DNA from: Erysipelotrichaceae bacterium
Lineage (GTDB): Bacteria > Bacillota_I > Bacilli_A > Erysipelotrichales > Erysipelotrichaceae
Direction of reading: 5' to 3'
DNA length: 64,000 nt
NCBI GenBank assembly: GCA_030694975.1
Contig: JAUYTU010000019.1
Location: forward strand, 1-64,000
Below the pieces are notes generated by a model. It was not told where the DNA came from, made no database searches, and worked only from the letters and a program-made list of their open reading frames with translations. The translations under genes were made by a program, and so were the position numbers. Within the stretch, counting starts at the first letter, position 1; every line of letters starts with the position of its first letter. Positions 28,177-37,962 of this stretch are shown piece after piece.

Positions 28177-29328
28177 ATGAAAAGACTAATCACAATACTG
28201 GCCGTAATGTTGATGTCTCTTGCGGCTTTGACCGGCTGTGGCCCTAAAGAAGCTGAGACAATCAAAATCGGGGTCAACTTAGAGTTAACCGGGGAAGTTT
28301 CTGTATACGGAGTTCCAGAAAAGCTAGCATTTCAACTAGCAGTTAAGGAAATCAATGCCAAAGGTGGAATTGATGGCAAACAAGTTGAATTGGTTATGTA
28401 TGACAATGCATATGACACAGCGAAGGCTGTAGAAAACGCTACAAAACTGGCAACTGTAGACAATGTCGTTGCCATGTTAGGTTCAGCTACTTCAGCACCT
28501 ACACTGGCTATCGGACCTGTTGCTAAACAGTATGAAGTTCTTGCATTCACACCTTCCGGTACCAACGCAAAAGTTACGATGGATGGAACAGCTGTTAACC
28601 CATGGGTGTTCAGAGCTTGCTTTATTGACCCATTCCAAGGATTGGTCTTAGCAAACTTTGCATCCAATACTCTTCAAGCGAAAAAAGCGGTCGTTATGGG
28701 ATCAAGTTCTTCTGATTATGCAAAAGACTTAGCTGCCATCTTCGGCGAAAAATTTGCTGCTAATGGTGGTGAAGTTTTAACAGTAGAATACTACACAGAT
28801 ACTGACACGGATTTCAGTGCTCAATTAACGACCATCAAAGGTTTGGGCGAATTTGATGTGTTGTTTGTAGCTGACTATGCGGCTCGCGCTGGTTTGATCA
28901 TCGGTCAAGCTCGTTCTATGGGCATTGATGTTGCCATCATCGGACCTGATGGCTTTGAATCTCCAGATCTCAACGACTTGGCTGGCGGTGCAGCGAATGT
29001 GAATAATGTTTACTTCTCGACTCACTTCTCCACATTGAGTACAGATGCAAAAGTACAAAACTTTATTGCAGCTTACACAGCTGAAACCGGTGAAGCTCCA
29101 AGTGCTTTAAGTGCATTGGCTTACGATGCAGCATACATGTTGTTTGCCGCAATTGAATCTGCAGGCACTGATCCTGTCAAGGTACGTGATGCATTGAAAG
29201 CAACAACGAATTTTGCAGGTGTAACCGGAACGATTTCATTTGACGATTTAAACAATCCGATCAAATCGGCCGTTGTTGTTAAATTGGAAAATGGCGTACA
29301 AGTGGAAGCGACAATCGTAAATCCATAA
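28177..29328 (+). CDS. livK: Branched-chain amino-acid ABC transporter, substrate-binding lipoprotein
   Basis: A 383-residue lipoprotein. Signal peptide with lipobox LTGC (Cys about residue 21), then a periplasmic-binding-protein type I fold (IKIGVNLELTGEVSVYG; GSATSAPTLAIGPVAKQY). It should capture Leu/Ile/Val or a related amino acid outside the membrane. Codon use is polished, as expected for a highly expressed gene. First gene of a five-gene transporter operon. Confidence 0.9.
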   Translation: MKRLITILAVMLMSLAALTGCGPKEAETIKIGVNLELTGEVSVYGVPEKLAFQLAVKEINAKGGIDGKQVELVMYDNAYDTAKAVENATKLATVDNVVAMLGSATSAPTLAIGPVAKQYEVLAFTPSGTNAKVTMDGTAVNPWVFRACFIDPFQGLVLANFASNTLQAKKAVVMGSSSSDYAKDLAAIFGEKFAANGGEVLTVEYYTDTDTDFSAQLTTIKGLGEFDVLFVADYAARAGLIIGQARSMGIDVAIIGPDGFESPDLNDLAGGAANVNNVYFSTHFSTLSTDAKVQNFIAAYTAETGEAPSALSALAYDAAYMLFAAIESAGTDPVKVRDALKATTNFAGVTGTISFDDLNNPIKSAVVVKLENGVQVEATIVNP

Positions 29329-29349
29329 GCCAAACATACAGTAATATCC

Positions 29350-29380
29350 AAACAGGTGAAAGTACCCCTTTCACCTGTTT
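29350..29380 (+). terminator. Intercistronic hairpin after livK
   Basis: A 13-bp perfect stem (29350-29362 with 29368-29380) around TACCC, followed by a weak T-stretch. Probably a partial terminator or 3' stabiliser that raises binding-protein output over the permease. Confidence 0.75.
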
Positions 29381-29404
29381 GTTTCATTGAATACAGGAGG
29401 TTCT

Positions 29405-30283
29405 ATGCAACAATTCTTACAACAGACAATCAATGGTCTTTCCATCGGTGGCGTATATGCGCTTATCGCTTTGGGATATACCATGGTTTATGGAATTATT
29501 AAATTAATTAACTTCGCCCATGGAGATATTTTCATGTTCGGAGCTTACGTCGGTATGATTGCCGTTATGAATTTCAATATGCCGATTTATCTGGCTTTTA
29601 TTATCGCTATGGCCGTGACTGCATTGTTTGGTGTTATCATTGAGCGAGTCGCATACAAACCCTTACGAAAATCATCTCGAACAGCTGCGCTTATCACAGC
29701 TATCGGTGTGTCATTTTTAATTCAAAACGGTATGTTAATGATCATGGGAGCAAACATTTATGCGTTTCCACAAGTCATTCCTAATCGTTTTTTCACAGTT
29801 TTCGGACTTCGTCTCAATATGTTACAGCTTGTCATCTTTGCGACTTCCATTGCACTCATGATCATTCTTCAGTTTGTTGTTTCTAAAACAAAACTGGGTC
29901 GAGCCATGCGTTCGGTCGCAGTTGATAAGGATGCGGCAGCACTGATGGGTGTCAATGTGGATAATGTTATCACCATCACCTTTGCGATTGGCAGTGCTTT
30001 AGCAGCCGCCGCAGGGATCATGGTTGGGTTATACTATATTAAAGTCTTTCCGTTTATGGGCTTTACCCCTGGACTAAAAGCCTTCGTTGCCGCTGTATTT
30101 GGCGGTATCGGAATCATTCCCGGAGCCATGATCGGTGGCTTTGCGATTGGTTTGATTGAAACGTATGTGGCTGGTTATGGCAGTACACTATATAAAGATG
30201 CCGTGGTATTTATTATTCTTATTCTGATCTTGTTAGTTAAACCAAGTGGTTTGCTTGGTAAAAATGTAAAGGAGAAAGTGTGA
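29405..30283 (+). CDS. livH: Branched-chain amino-acid ABC permease LivH
   Basis: A 292-residue integral membrane protein, about eight segments. GLSIGGVYALIALGYTMVYG and the cytoplasmic coupling loop LGRAMRSVAVDKDAAALMGVNVDNV are diagnostic. The ATG at 29405 follows CAGGAGG. Overlaps livM by three bases. Confidence 0.93.
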   Translation: MQQFLQQTINGLSIGGVYALIALGYTMVYGIIKLINFAHGDIFMFGAYVGMIAVMNFNMPIYLAFIIAMAVTALFGVIIERVAYKPLRKSSRTAALITAIGVSFLIQNGMLMIMGANIYAFPQVIPNRFFTVFGLRLNMLQLVIFATSIALMIILQFVVSKTKLGRAMRSVAVDKDAAALMGVNVDNVITITFAIGSALAAAAGIMVGLYYIKVFPFMGFTPGLKAFVAAVFGGIGIIPGAMIGGFAIGLIETYVAGYGSTLYKDAVVFIILILILLVKPSGLLGKNVKEKV

Positions 30284-31260
30284 TGAAAAATCTGTTCTCT
30301 AAGAAAAATCTGATTTGGTTGGGATTGCTAATTGTATTCTTCTTCCTTGTTCAGTTTTTAATTGATATAAGAGTCATTACTCCGTACTATCGAACCATCG
30401 TTTACTGGGTCGGTATATTTATTATTTTGGGTGTAAGTCTGAATATCATTATCGGTATCACCGGACAGCTTTCATTGGGGCATGCCGGATTTATGTCCAT
30501 CGGTGCATACAGTGCCGCTATTGTTATGCAAAATATGCCGGATATGACGGGATTGCTGCTGGGGATGTTGATTGGCGGATTGGTCAGTATCTTGGTATCG
30601 TTTGTGGTTGCGATTCCGACACTTCGTCTTAAAGGTGACTATTTAGCCATTGCTACGTTGGGTGTTGGGGAAATTATTCGAATCGTAATATTGAATCTTG
30701 AAATCACCAACGGGGCAAGTGGTATAAGTAATATCAAGAATCTGATCAGTTGGCCATTATTGTTTGTATTTGTCGTTCTGGCGGTCGTTTTATCCGCTAA
30801 CTTCAAAAACTCGGCAATCGGTCGTGCGTGTATATCGATTAAAGAAGATGAAATAGCTTCAGAGGCTATGGGTATTCATACAACCAAATATAAGGTTATT
30901 GCCTTTATCTTTGGGGCAGTATTAGCTTCGGTTGCGGGGTCTTTATACGCCACAACGTACTATGTCGTAAAGCCTGAAACATTCGGAATTGCAACATCGA
31001 TCAATATTCTGATTATCGTAGTGTTTGGTGGTATGGGTTCGTTAACCGGATCGGTTATTGCGACAGGATTCATTGGAATTATCAATATGTTCTTGCAATC
31101 ATTTGCGGAAGTACGATTAATCACGTATGCTTTAGTTTTGATTGTTGTCATGATTTTCCGACCTCAGGGATTATTGGGATCAAAGGAATTTGGGTTGGAT
31201 AAAATCCTTGGATTTAAGCCGCCTTTTAGCAAGAAGTTGCGAAAGGAGAAATCAACATGA
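30283..31260 (+). CDS. livM: Branched-chain amino-acid ABC permease LivM
   Basis: A 325-residue membrane permease. ITGQLSLGHAGFMSIGAYSA and coupling loop IGRACISIKEDEIASEAMGI are diagnostic. The ATG at 30283 shares bases with the livH stop and follows AAAGGAG. Stop overlaps livG by ATGA. Confidence 0.93.
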   Translation: MKNLFSKKNLIWLGLLIVFFFLVQFLIDIRVITPYYRTIVYWVGIFIILGVSLNIIIGITGQLSLGHAGFMSIGAYSAAIVMQNMPDMTGLLLGMLIGGLVSILVSFVVAIPTLRLKGDYLAIATLGVGEIIRIVILNLEITNGASGISNIKNLISWPLLFVFVVLAVVLSANFKNSAIGRACISIKEDEIASEAMGIHTTKYKVIAFIFGAVLASVAGSLYATTYYVVKPETFGIATSINILIIVVFGGMGSLTGSVIATGFIGIINMFLQSFAEVRLITYALVLIVVMIFRPQGLLGSKEFGLDKILGFKPPFSKKLRKEKST

Positions 31261-32033
31261 GTTACTTGACTGTGGAACATCTCACGAAGAATTTCGGTGG
31301 GTTGAGTGCCGTGTCCAATGTTTCTATTTCGGTCAATGAGGGAGAATTGGTCGGTCTGATCGGTCCCAACGGAGCCGGAAAAACAACGTTGTTTAATGTG
31401 TTGACAGGGGTTTACAAACCTACCCAAGGCAAAGTAATATTAAATAAAGATGGAAAAAGTATTGAATTGAGTAAATTGCCTCCTTATAAAATCACGCATC
31501 AAGGTGTAGCACGAACATTTCAGAATATTCGTTTGTTTAAGGATTTGACGGTTTTGGATAATGTCAAAATAGCGATGAATCAACAGGCAAAGTATGGACT
31601 GTTTGGGGCACTGACTCGTTTAGGAAAGTTCTATGCTTCCGAAGCAGATATCGAACAGCGAGCGCATGAATTTTTAAAGAAAGTGAATCTTGATGATTTG
31701 GCCTATGATTTGGCAAAAAATCTACCTTATGGTAAGCAACGTCAGTTGGAAATTGCCAGAGCCATGGCGACCGGAGCTAAGTTATTATTCTTGGATGAAC
31801 CGGCTGCGGGTATGAATCCTCAGGAGACGCATGCGCTGACTGAATTTATTGCGAAAATCCGCAAAGAAATGGATTTGACCATTGTATTGATCGAACATGA
31901 TATGTCTTTGGTTATGAATATTTGCGAGCGTATATTCGTGTTGGATTATGGAAAGCTGATAGCTTCCGGTACTGCGGATGAAGTGAAGAACAATCGCAAG
32001 GTCATTGAGGCATATCTTGGAGAAGAGGAGTAA
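31257..32033 (+). CDS. livG: Branched-chain amino-acid ABC ATPase LivG
   Basis: A 258-residue ATPase. Walker A GPNGAGKTT, Walker B LLFLDEPAAGMNP. The signature region reads NLPYGKQRQLEIARA, a usual LivG variant without canonical LSGGQ. Translationally coupled to livM. Confidence 0.93.
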   Translation: MSYLTVEHLTKNFGGLSAVSNVSISVNEGELVGLIGPNGAGKTTLFNVLTGVYKPTQGKVILNKDGKSIELSKLPPYKITHQGVARTFQNIRLFKDLTVLDNVKIAMNQQAKYGLFGALTRLGKFYASEADIEQRAHEFLKKVNLDDLAYDLAKNLPYGKQRQLEIARAMATGAKLLFLDEPAAGMNPQETHALTEFIAKIRKEMDLTIVLIEHDMSLVMNICERIFVLDYGKLIASGTADEVKNNRKVIEAYLGEEE

Positions 32034-32036
32034 GCG

Positions 32037-32741
32037 ATGTTAAAAGTTGAAAATCTGAATGTGCATTACGGCGTTATTCATGCGCTGAAGGATGTCAGTA
32101 TAAATGTTGAACAAGGGAAAATCGTTTCACTGATCGGTTCTAACGGGGCAGGAAAAACAACGCTGCTTCGTACCGTGAGTGGATTAATTAAGCCGACATC
32201 AGGAGCCATATCCTATGAAGGTAACGACATTATTACGGTTGCTCCTGCGCAGCTACCGATGCGCGGCTTAGTTCATGTTCCAGAGGGCCGAAGAATTTTC
32301 TCCGGGTTGACGGTTATGGAAAATCTACAGATGGGTGCTTATCTTCGAAAAGATAAGGCAGGCATCAAAGAGGATCTCGATAAAGTGTTTAAACGATTTG
32401 AAATTCTTTATTCCCGTCGCAATCAAGATGCTTCTACCTTATCGGGTGGTGAGCAACAGATGTTGGCGATTTCGCGGGCATTGATGGCTAAACCACGACT
32501 ATTGTTATTGGATGAGCCGAGTATGGGATTAGCACCCTTATTGGTTAAGGAGATTTTTAATATCATCCGTGAGATCAATGCTCAAGGTACAACAATCTTA
32601 CTGGTTGAGCAAAATGCCATGCAAGCGCTGAAGATTGCGGATTGGGCCTATGTACTGGAAACCGGCACCATTGTCTTAGGCGGTTCGGGTGAGGAGTTAT
32701 TAAACAGTCCTGAAATTCAGAAAGTTTACTTGGGAGGGTAG
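32037..32741 (+). CDS. livF: Branched-chain amino-acid ABC ATPase LivF
   Basis: A 234-residue ATPase. Walker A GSNGAGKTT, signature LSGGEQQML, Walker B LLLLDEPSMGLAP, VEQNA switch. Pairs with LivG. Three bases after livG. Confidence 0.93.
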   Translation: MLKVENLNVHYGVIHALKDVSINVEQGKIVSLIGSNGAGKTTLLRTVSGLIKPTSGAISYEGNDIITVAPAQLPMRGLVHVPEGRRIFSGLTVMENLQMGAYLRKDKAGIKEDLDKVFKRFEILYSRRNQDASTLSGGEQQMLAISRALMAKPRLLLLDEPSMGLAPLLVKEIFNIIREINAQGTTILLVEQNAMQALKIADWAYVLETGTIVLGGSGEELLNSPEIQKVYLGG

Positions 32742-32744
32742 ATT

Positions 32745-33377
32745 ATGTACGTAAAAAATAGAATGACCGTCAATCCGGTATGTATTCATCCGGACCAAAC
32801 GATTTCAGAAGTCTTAGATTTGATGCATGATCACAGCATTCACCGTTTGCCAGTTATTGAACGAGGCCGTTTGGTGGGTTTGGTCACCGAGGGAGTCGTT
32901 GCGGAAAACAGTCCGTCCAATGCAACTTCACTATCGATGCATGAAATCAATTATTTGTTATCGAAGACCAAAGTAAAGGATATCATGATTAAGAAAGTGT
33001 TTACGATTTCCCCGGAAGCACTGCTTGAAGAAGCGGCGGATGTGATGGAAACTCGTGATATCGGTTGTTTACCGGTAGTTGGTGAGGATTCGGTTCTACT
33101 GGGTATTATCACTCGAAATGATATTCTAAAGGCATTTGTGGAGTTGTTGGGTTATCATCAAAAGGGCACACGTGTTGTCATTGAGATGAAAGAGGACAAG
33201 CCAGGTGTGATTATGGAACTGTCAAAAGTGTTTACCGATCAAACCATCAATATCACCCACTTTGCGGCCCATCGAAACGGTGTTAGTGAAATGGTGTTGC
33301 GAGTTGATGAGCTCGACAAAAACAAGGTAAGAAGGTTGCTGGAAGACAAAGGATACAAAGTCGTTTCGGTTTTATAG
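32745..33377 (+). CDS. Tandem CBS plus ACT domain protein (AcuB-like)
   Basis: A 210-residue cytosolic protein: two CBS domains (about residues 4-60 and 75-130, beginning KNRMTVNPVCIHPDQTISE and KVKDIMIKKVFTISP) and a C-terminal ACT domain (about 140-210, KPGVIMELSKVFTDQTINITH). CBS pairs bind adenosyl ligands and ACT domains bind amino acids. Placed three bases after livF, it is probably an intracellular sensor tied to amino-acid uptake; its target is unknown. Confidence 0.85.
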   Translation: MYVKNRMTVNPVCIHPDQTISEVLDLMHDHSIHRLPVIERGRLVGLVTEGVVAENSPSNATSLSMHEINYLLSKTKVKDIMIKKVFTISPEALLEEAADVMETRDIGCLPVVGEDSVLLGIITRNDILKAFVELLGYHQKGTRVVIEMKEDKPGVIMELSKVFTDQTINITHFAAHRNGVSEMVLRVDELDKNKVRRLLEDKGYKVVSVL

Positions 33378-33405
33378 CAGATGGGTTTCCATCTGCTTTT
33401 CTTTT
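33376..33405 (+). terminator. Terminator of the liv operon
   Basis: Stem AGCAGATGG/CCATCTGCT with a GTTT loop and T-rich tail, overlapping the end of the CBS-ACT gene. Confidence 0.85.
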
Positions 33406-33436
33406 GGTGTACAATAGAGGTCAAGGAAGTGGTGTT

Positions 33437-34201
33437 ATGAAATTATTTGCTTCAGATTATGACGGGACTTTGCATTTAAATGGTGAAGTCTCGCAAGATA
33501 CATTGGATATGATTCATAAGTTTCGCCAACAGGGAAACCTTTTTGGTATTGCGACCGGTCGTTCGATTGGTTCGATTGTTTCGGAAATTGAAAAATACGG
33601 AGTTCCGGTAGATTTTTTGGTAGGTAACAATGGCAGTATCGTGATGAATCAGCATCGTGAGGAACTGTTTTACCAGTTAATGGATTTTGAGATCTGTATG
33701 GAAATCGTCAACAGTATCCCTCAGGATAAAGTCGCTTTTTATGGGATCAGTGACGGTTATAAGTTTGGGTTGCATGATGCGACGTATACTACAGACTTTG
33801 TGGATCAATTGATCGACATTAAGGATATTATTAAAGAGAAGACGGCCGTCGGTATTTTCGTTAGGTTCAATCAAGAAGGACTTTCACATTATTATGCGGA
33901 CCTTTGGAATCAGAAGTATCACGGGATCATAAAAGCATATCCATTTTATGATGGCGTCGATGTCGTTTCTTATGGAATCACAAAAAAGTCGGGGATATTT
34001 CATATCAATGATTACTTTGAGTTTGATGGTCCGATCTATACGATTGGTGATTCGTTCAACGATATTCCGATGATCAAAGGGTTCAATGGCTTTGCGATGT
34101 GCAGTGGTGAGGACGCGGTCAAAGAAGTGGCTTCCCAGTGCTTTGACACGGTTGCGGATGCCCTGCGTTTTGTTATGAATCAAGATGAAGTGAAGTCTTG
34201 A
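33437..34201 (+). CDS. Cof-type HAD phosphatase
   Basis: A 254-residue class IIB HAD hydrolase: motif I SDYDGTL at residues 5-11, T in GIATGRS, C2 cap in the middle, motif III/IV KKSGIFH and GDSFNDIPMI. Family members dephosphorylate sugar phosphates or flavin intermediates; the substrate is open. The start at 33437 follows AAGGAAGTGGTG. Its last 111 coding bases recur exactly at 38170-38280. Confidence 0.85.
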   Translation: MKLFASDYDGTLHLNGEVSQDTLDMIHKFRQQGNLFGIATGRSIGSIVSEIEKYGVPVDFLVGNNGSIVMNQHREELFYQLMDFEICMEIVNSIPQDKVAFYGISDGYKFGLHDATYTTDFVDQLIDIKDIIKEKTAVGIFVRFNQEGLSHYYADLWNQKYHGIIKAYPFYDGVDVVSYGITKKSGIFHINDYFEFDGPIYTIGDSFNDIPMIKGFNGFAMCSGEDAVKEVASQCFDTVADALRFVMNQDEVKS

Positions 34202-34312
34202 TTTCATCGACAGTTGTTGTATGCTAAACTAGCATTTACGCGAAATTGGCCGACGCACTAGACTTAGGATCAAGATGGCAACCATGGGGGTTCGAGTCCC
34301 TTCACGCGCACC
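34091..34312 (+). repeat. Left copy of HAD-3'-end plus tRNA-Leu duplication
   Basis: Bases 34091-34205 are identical to 38170-38284 (115 of 115). Similarity continues, with changes, through the tRNA-Leu CCA at 34312 and 38399. This is the left boundary of the island. Confidence 0.9.
34232..34312 (+). pseudogene. Degenerate tRNA-Leu
   Basis: The T-arm, 3' acceptor strand and CCA match the intact tRNA-Leu at 38317, and the anticodon loop CTTAGGA survives. The 5' acceptor strand GCGCGTG is replaced, and the anticodon stem is broken (TCTAG became TCAAG), so it should not fold or charge. A candidate promoter (TTGATT at 34198-34203, TATGCT at 34220-34225) remains. Confidence 0.85.
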
Positions 34313-34499
34313 AAATTAGTAAGTATTCGCAGTGCAAATCTCTATGAAAAACCTTTCACGAAAGGGCCCGGTGCCGAAGCAAAAGACTGAGGTAACTATC
34401 TTAATCATAATCTACTAATGGTTAAATCCATCGTTAATAAATATCTGAGTTAATTAGAAGTGAGCAGAGACTAAAACGCGCCGAGCCATAGTAAGAGGA

Positions 34500-35245
34500 T
34501 CACAGCAATATGAAACATCACGACCATGCTTAAATGGAACATGCACCAGAAGTTGCGCAGAAACCAATACCCACGGATCCAGTAGATATAATAAGATGAA
34601 TCATAACTCTCATTCGAATACGAATTATAGATCAGAAAAACATACGGGGTAAGATGATCACCATAATCATCACTTAATGATGGTGAATGATTTCAAACGT
34701 AGATTCTTGGTATCATTATTAATTACAATTCCTGTACTATTGCTCTCTCCGATAATCCCAATGTTCATGAATGTTAACTGGTAATTTTCAGGGGATACAT
34801 ATTTATTGTTTGCACACTCTTCCGTACTTTTCATTTATGGAGAAAAACCCTTCTTGGCAGGTGCTGTTGAAGAATTGAAGCAGAAGACGCCAGCTATGAT
34901 GACCTTAATCGCCCTTGCGATTTCGACCGCTTACATATTTAGTGCACTGACAGTTTTCGTTCTTTTAGGCAATGACTTTTTTGGGGTTTGGCAACGTAGA
35001 TAACAATCATGTTGCTCGGTCACTGGATCGAGATGAAATCAATCATGGGGGTTTCCAGAGCGCTGGTAGAATTAATCAAATTGATGCCCGAAATCGCGTA
35101 TGCCATCCAACCCAACGGCGAAACCGCAGATGTCATGATGAGATATTTAAAAGAAGGGGACATCGTATTGGTAGAACCTGATCGACTAATTATTTCGCGT
35201 AATTTAATGATCAAACCAGGGAAAGCCGATGCTAACGGAGTCCCT
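34500..35245 (+). pseudogene. Copper-transporting P-type ATPase (CopB-like), decayed N-terminal third
   Basis: Reading across several frames gives a His-rich start (MKHHDHA, HHNHHLM), then VNDFKRRFLVSLLITIPVLLLSP, a stop, GDTYLLFA, KTPAMMTLIALAISTAYIFSA and, after a frameshift, MLLGHWIEMKSIMG and LKEGDIVLVEPD. These are in-order blocks of the CopB transmembrane and actuator region. At least three in-frame stops and a frameshift make it non-functional. The phosphorylation (DKTGT) domain is absent here. Confidence 0.8.
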
Positions 35246-35379
35246 TTTAATTCACATTTTTTTGAGGAACTAAAGAGAAATCACATAAAAGACCTTTCGA
35301 AAGTCGTAAATCTACATAAGTTATTCATAATGATTTGGTAAAATGGTTACTCAACCAAAATGGAAATTGCTATGAATTC

Positions 35380-35760
35380 TCTTGAAAGCAAATTACATTT
35401 GAAACCGACTCTGATGGCCAACGATGAAATGAAAACATCTATGTAAACCGCAATCGAAGAGAAATTAACAGGCTTCAAACTTTGTCACGGACATCGTTAT
35501 ACAAGTATTAACGTGACATCAAAAAGCTCTATTCAGTGGGCATCGAAGTCTCAATGATTACCGGAATTATAAAAAGTCCGCGAACGCGATTGGACTGCAA
35601 TGGTCAATATTAAGTTGTACCGGATTAATGAAATCGCGAAGGCAATATTAATGTGCGGAATAAACAGCCTTTGTTACTTTGGGTATAGATATTGAAGATT
35701 TGATCACTCGGAACGCTGTTGAAAAAGCGGGGTACAAGGCGACAGATTATGTATTGTCAT
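35380..35760 (+). pseudogene. Further heavy-metal ATPase remnants
   Basis: Positions 35518-35565 read IKKLYSVGIEVSMITG, which fits the P-domain hinge of metal ATPases (family consensus ends MITGD). Positions 35670-35753 read FVTLGIDIEDLITRNAVEKAG and on, resembling the end of a heavy-metal-associated domain. Stops and frame changes separate them. They probably come from one or two deleted copper ATPase genes. Confidence 0.45.
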
Positions 35761-35962
35761 ATGGTATTCAATATTGAGTATTAAAGCCATCCTTTGATGA
35801 TCAAGGATGACCTTTCATTCACAGAGAATATTTCAACCTCCATGCTCGGCATAAATATGCTTCTATATTTAATAACTGTGCTCCTAACCTTCAAGAAAGT
35901 ATTCACATAATCATAAGATTGGTAATATGCTAACTCGATTTTTGTTAAGAAAGCGGTTAAAA

Positions 35963-37273
35963 ATGGAAAAATATGGACTAATTAAATCATTTATCATTTA
36001 TAGTATGATTGCGTTTATACTAACCGGTATAATTTTATCTCAAATCACTTATAGTCATATTAGGAAAGACGACTTATCAAATATTGTTGAAATAGCTACT
36101 GTTTCAACAAAAAGCATAGTCAAAAATAATCTTGAAAAGGTAGATTTTGGTCAAGTATTTTCTGCTTCAAAAGTACAAGAGATTGAATCGAATCTTAATG
36201 AATTTATGAGTGCATTTAGCATTGAATCAATTACAGTATTAAACAATAAAAGGGAAATTGTTATGTCGACAGGTGAATGGCCATTTTCGGTAGAGGAGAA
36301 GCAGAATAAATTGAATCTCGACAAGATTATCAATCATAGTTTACCTTACATCGTTTCTGATGCTTTTGTTGCAAACGAATCAGCAAGTACGAAATCAAAT
36401 ATAACCTATTTCAATTTTTTTATAACTGTGTATTACGAAAATGGAGTTGAAGGAGTGTTTGTCTTGCGAATGCCTTCTAAATCTATCAGTGCACATGCCG
36501 ATTTACTCACTCAAGAGATAGCATTGGCGCTTACCGGAGGACTACTTTTGCTTTTTCTATTATTAATTGGTTTACTTTATAAAACTTCCAAAACTTTGAT
36601 TAACCAGAATGAGCACCTGAATATGCGAAAAAATGAGGTTGAGGAATCATATAAACGCTTAGATGACTCATATAAAAGTACGGTGATTGCAATGTCCAAT
36701 GCAGTTGATGCCAGAGATTCATATACTGCTGGCCATTCTAACAGAGTGTCAGAAATATCAATATTGTTAGGCCAAGAATTAGGATTATCAGATACTGATT
36801 TAAAGAATCTGCATTATGCTACCCTATTTCATGATATTGGGAAGATCGGGATTTCGGACAGCATCTTAAACAAGAATGGAAAGTTGAGTAATGTAGAGTA
36901 CGAAATTATTAAAGAGCATCCGGACATTGGCGTTAAAATACTCAAAGGTATAGATTTTCTCGCTGATGCACTAACAATCATTCGTCATCATCATGAAAGG
37001 TTTGATGGTGGAGGATATCCATGCGGTTTGAAAGGTGAAGAAATCCCGTTAGGATCAAGAATTATCGCCATTGCAGATACATATGATGCGATGACTTCTA
37101 ATCGGCCATACCGATTAGGAATAAATCATGAGTTAGCTTTAAGCAAAATCATCGAAAATAAAGGATCTCAATTTGATAGCAAATTGATTGATGTATTTTT
37201 AATGCTTGAAAAAAGGATTTATACTCAAAAACAAACAAATATGCTTATAGATAGAGTCGAAAAGTTACTATGA
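35963..37273 (+). CDS. Membrane HD-GYP domain c-di-GMP phosphodiesterase
   Basis: A 436-residue protein with a membrane segment near residue 20, an extracytoplasmic sensor region (about 35-175), a second membrane segment (about 185-205), a short coiled coil, then an HD-GYP domain (about 230-430). Metal and catalytic residues are intact: FHDIGKIGI, HHHERFDGGGYP and DTYDAMTSNRPYR. It should hydrolyse cyclic di-GMP. The start at 35963 is preferred, but 35927 is possible; neither has a strong binding site. Stop overlaps the next gene by ATGA. Confidence 0.85.
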   Translation: MEKYGLIKSFIIYSMIAFILTGIILSQITYSHIRKDDLSNIVEIATVSTKSIVKNNLEKVDFGQVFSASKVQEIESNLNEFMSAFSIESITVLNNKREIVMSTGEWPFSVEEKQNKLNLDKIINHSLPYIVSDAFVANESASTKSNITYFNFFITVYYENGVEGVFVLRMPSKSISAHADLLTQEIALALTGGLLLLFLLLIGLLYKTSKTLINQNEHLNMRKNEVEESYKRLDDSYKSTVIAMSNAVDARDSYTAGHSNRVSEISILLGQELGLSDTDLKNLHYATLFHDIGKIGISDSILNKNGKLSNVEYEIIKEHPDIGVKILKGIDFLADALTIIRHHHERFDGGGYPCGLKGEEIPLGSRIIAIADTYDAMTSNRPYRLGINHELALSKIIENKGSQFDSKLIDVFLMLEKRIYTQKQTNMLIDRVEKLL

Positions 37274-37962
37274 AAAAGATGCATATTGCAATTATGTTTG
37301 TGACTTTTACAACTTTGGGAGCACTTTTTGGATTAATACTTCACTCAGTATTGATTTCGGCAAGGGGTAATTTTCTCATCCATTGTTTATTGATTGGTGG
37401 TGTATTTGGTTTACTTAATTCAATCACTTCTCTTTACTTTTTGAGAAAAAATAATATGTTAGTAAGCACTAATCTTAAACTGGACTTAGAAATCCGAAAA
37501 GACAAACTGACAGATTTATTCAATAGGAAAGCGTTTGATTATGATCTTAATACTATTTATTTAAACGAAGTCTGCTCAGTTATATTTCTTGATGTGGATA
37601 ATTTTAGAGATTTTAACAATGTGTATGGTCACCAAGTTGGAGATAATGTACTTATCGAGTGTGCGAGAATCATTAAAAGTTGCATAAGAGAAAGTGATAT
37701 GTCGTATCGATATGGTGGGGAGGAGTTCATCGTGATATTACGCAATTGTATAAAAAAAGAAGCTGGTAAAATTGCACAAAATATCGTTAAAAATATAAGT
37801 TGCAGAGAAAATGGATCTTTACCAATGATGACAATTTCTGCTGGTGTTTCCTCAATGCCTGAAGATGCTTCTACGATTGAGCAAATAGTTAGAGCCAGTG
37901 ATCTAGCATTGATCTCAGCTAAAAAGCTAGGTAAAAATCAAGTGGTATTATATGAAATATAA
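37270..37962 (+). CDS. Membrane GGDEF diguanylate cyclase
   Basis: A 230-residue protein with two N-terminal membrane segments (about 5-28 and 35-58) and a GGDEF domain. The active site reads GGEEF (in YRYGGEEFIVIL) and the upstream metal Asp is in FLDVDNFRDFN, so it looks catalytically competent. Co-translated with the HD-GYP gene, it would make what its partner degrades. I see no RxxD inhibitory site at the usual position, only KSCIRESD. Confidence 0.87.
   Translation: MKKMHIAIMFVTFTTLGALFGLILHSVLISARGNFLIHCLLIGGVFGLLNSITSLYFLRKNNMLVSTNLKLDLEIRKDKLTDLFNRKAFDYDLNTIYLNEVCSVIFLDVDNFRDFNNVYGHQVGDNVLIECARIIKSCIRESDMSYRYGGEEFIVILRNCIKKEAGKIAQNIVKNISCRENGSLPMMTISAGVSSMPEDASTIEQIVRASDLALISAKKLGKNQVVLYEI

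Noticed and set aside
34806-35341. Short open frames in the island that could be called genes
   Set aside because: They are consecutive pieces of one broken CopB-like ATPase, separated by stops and a frameshift.
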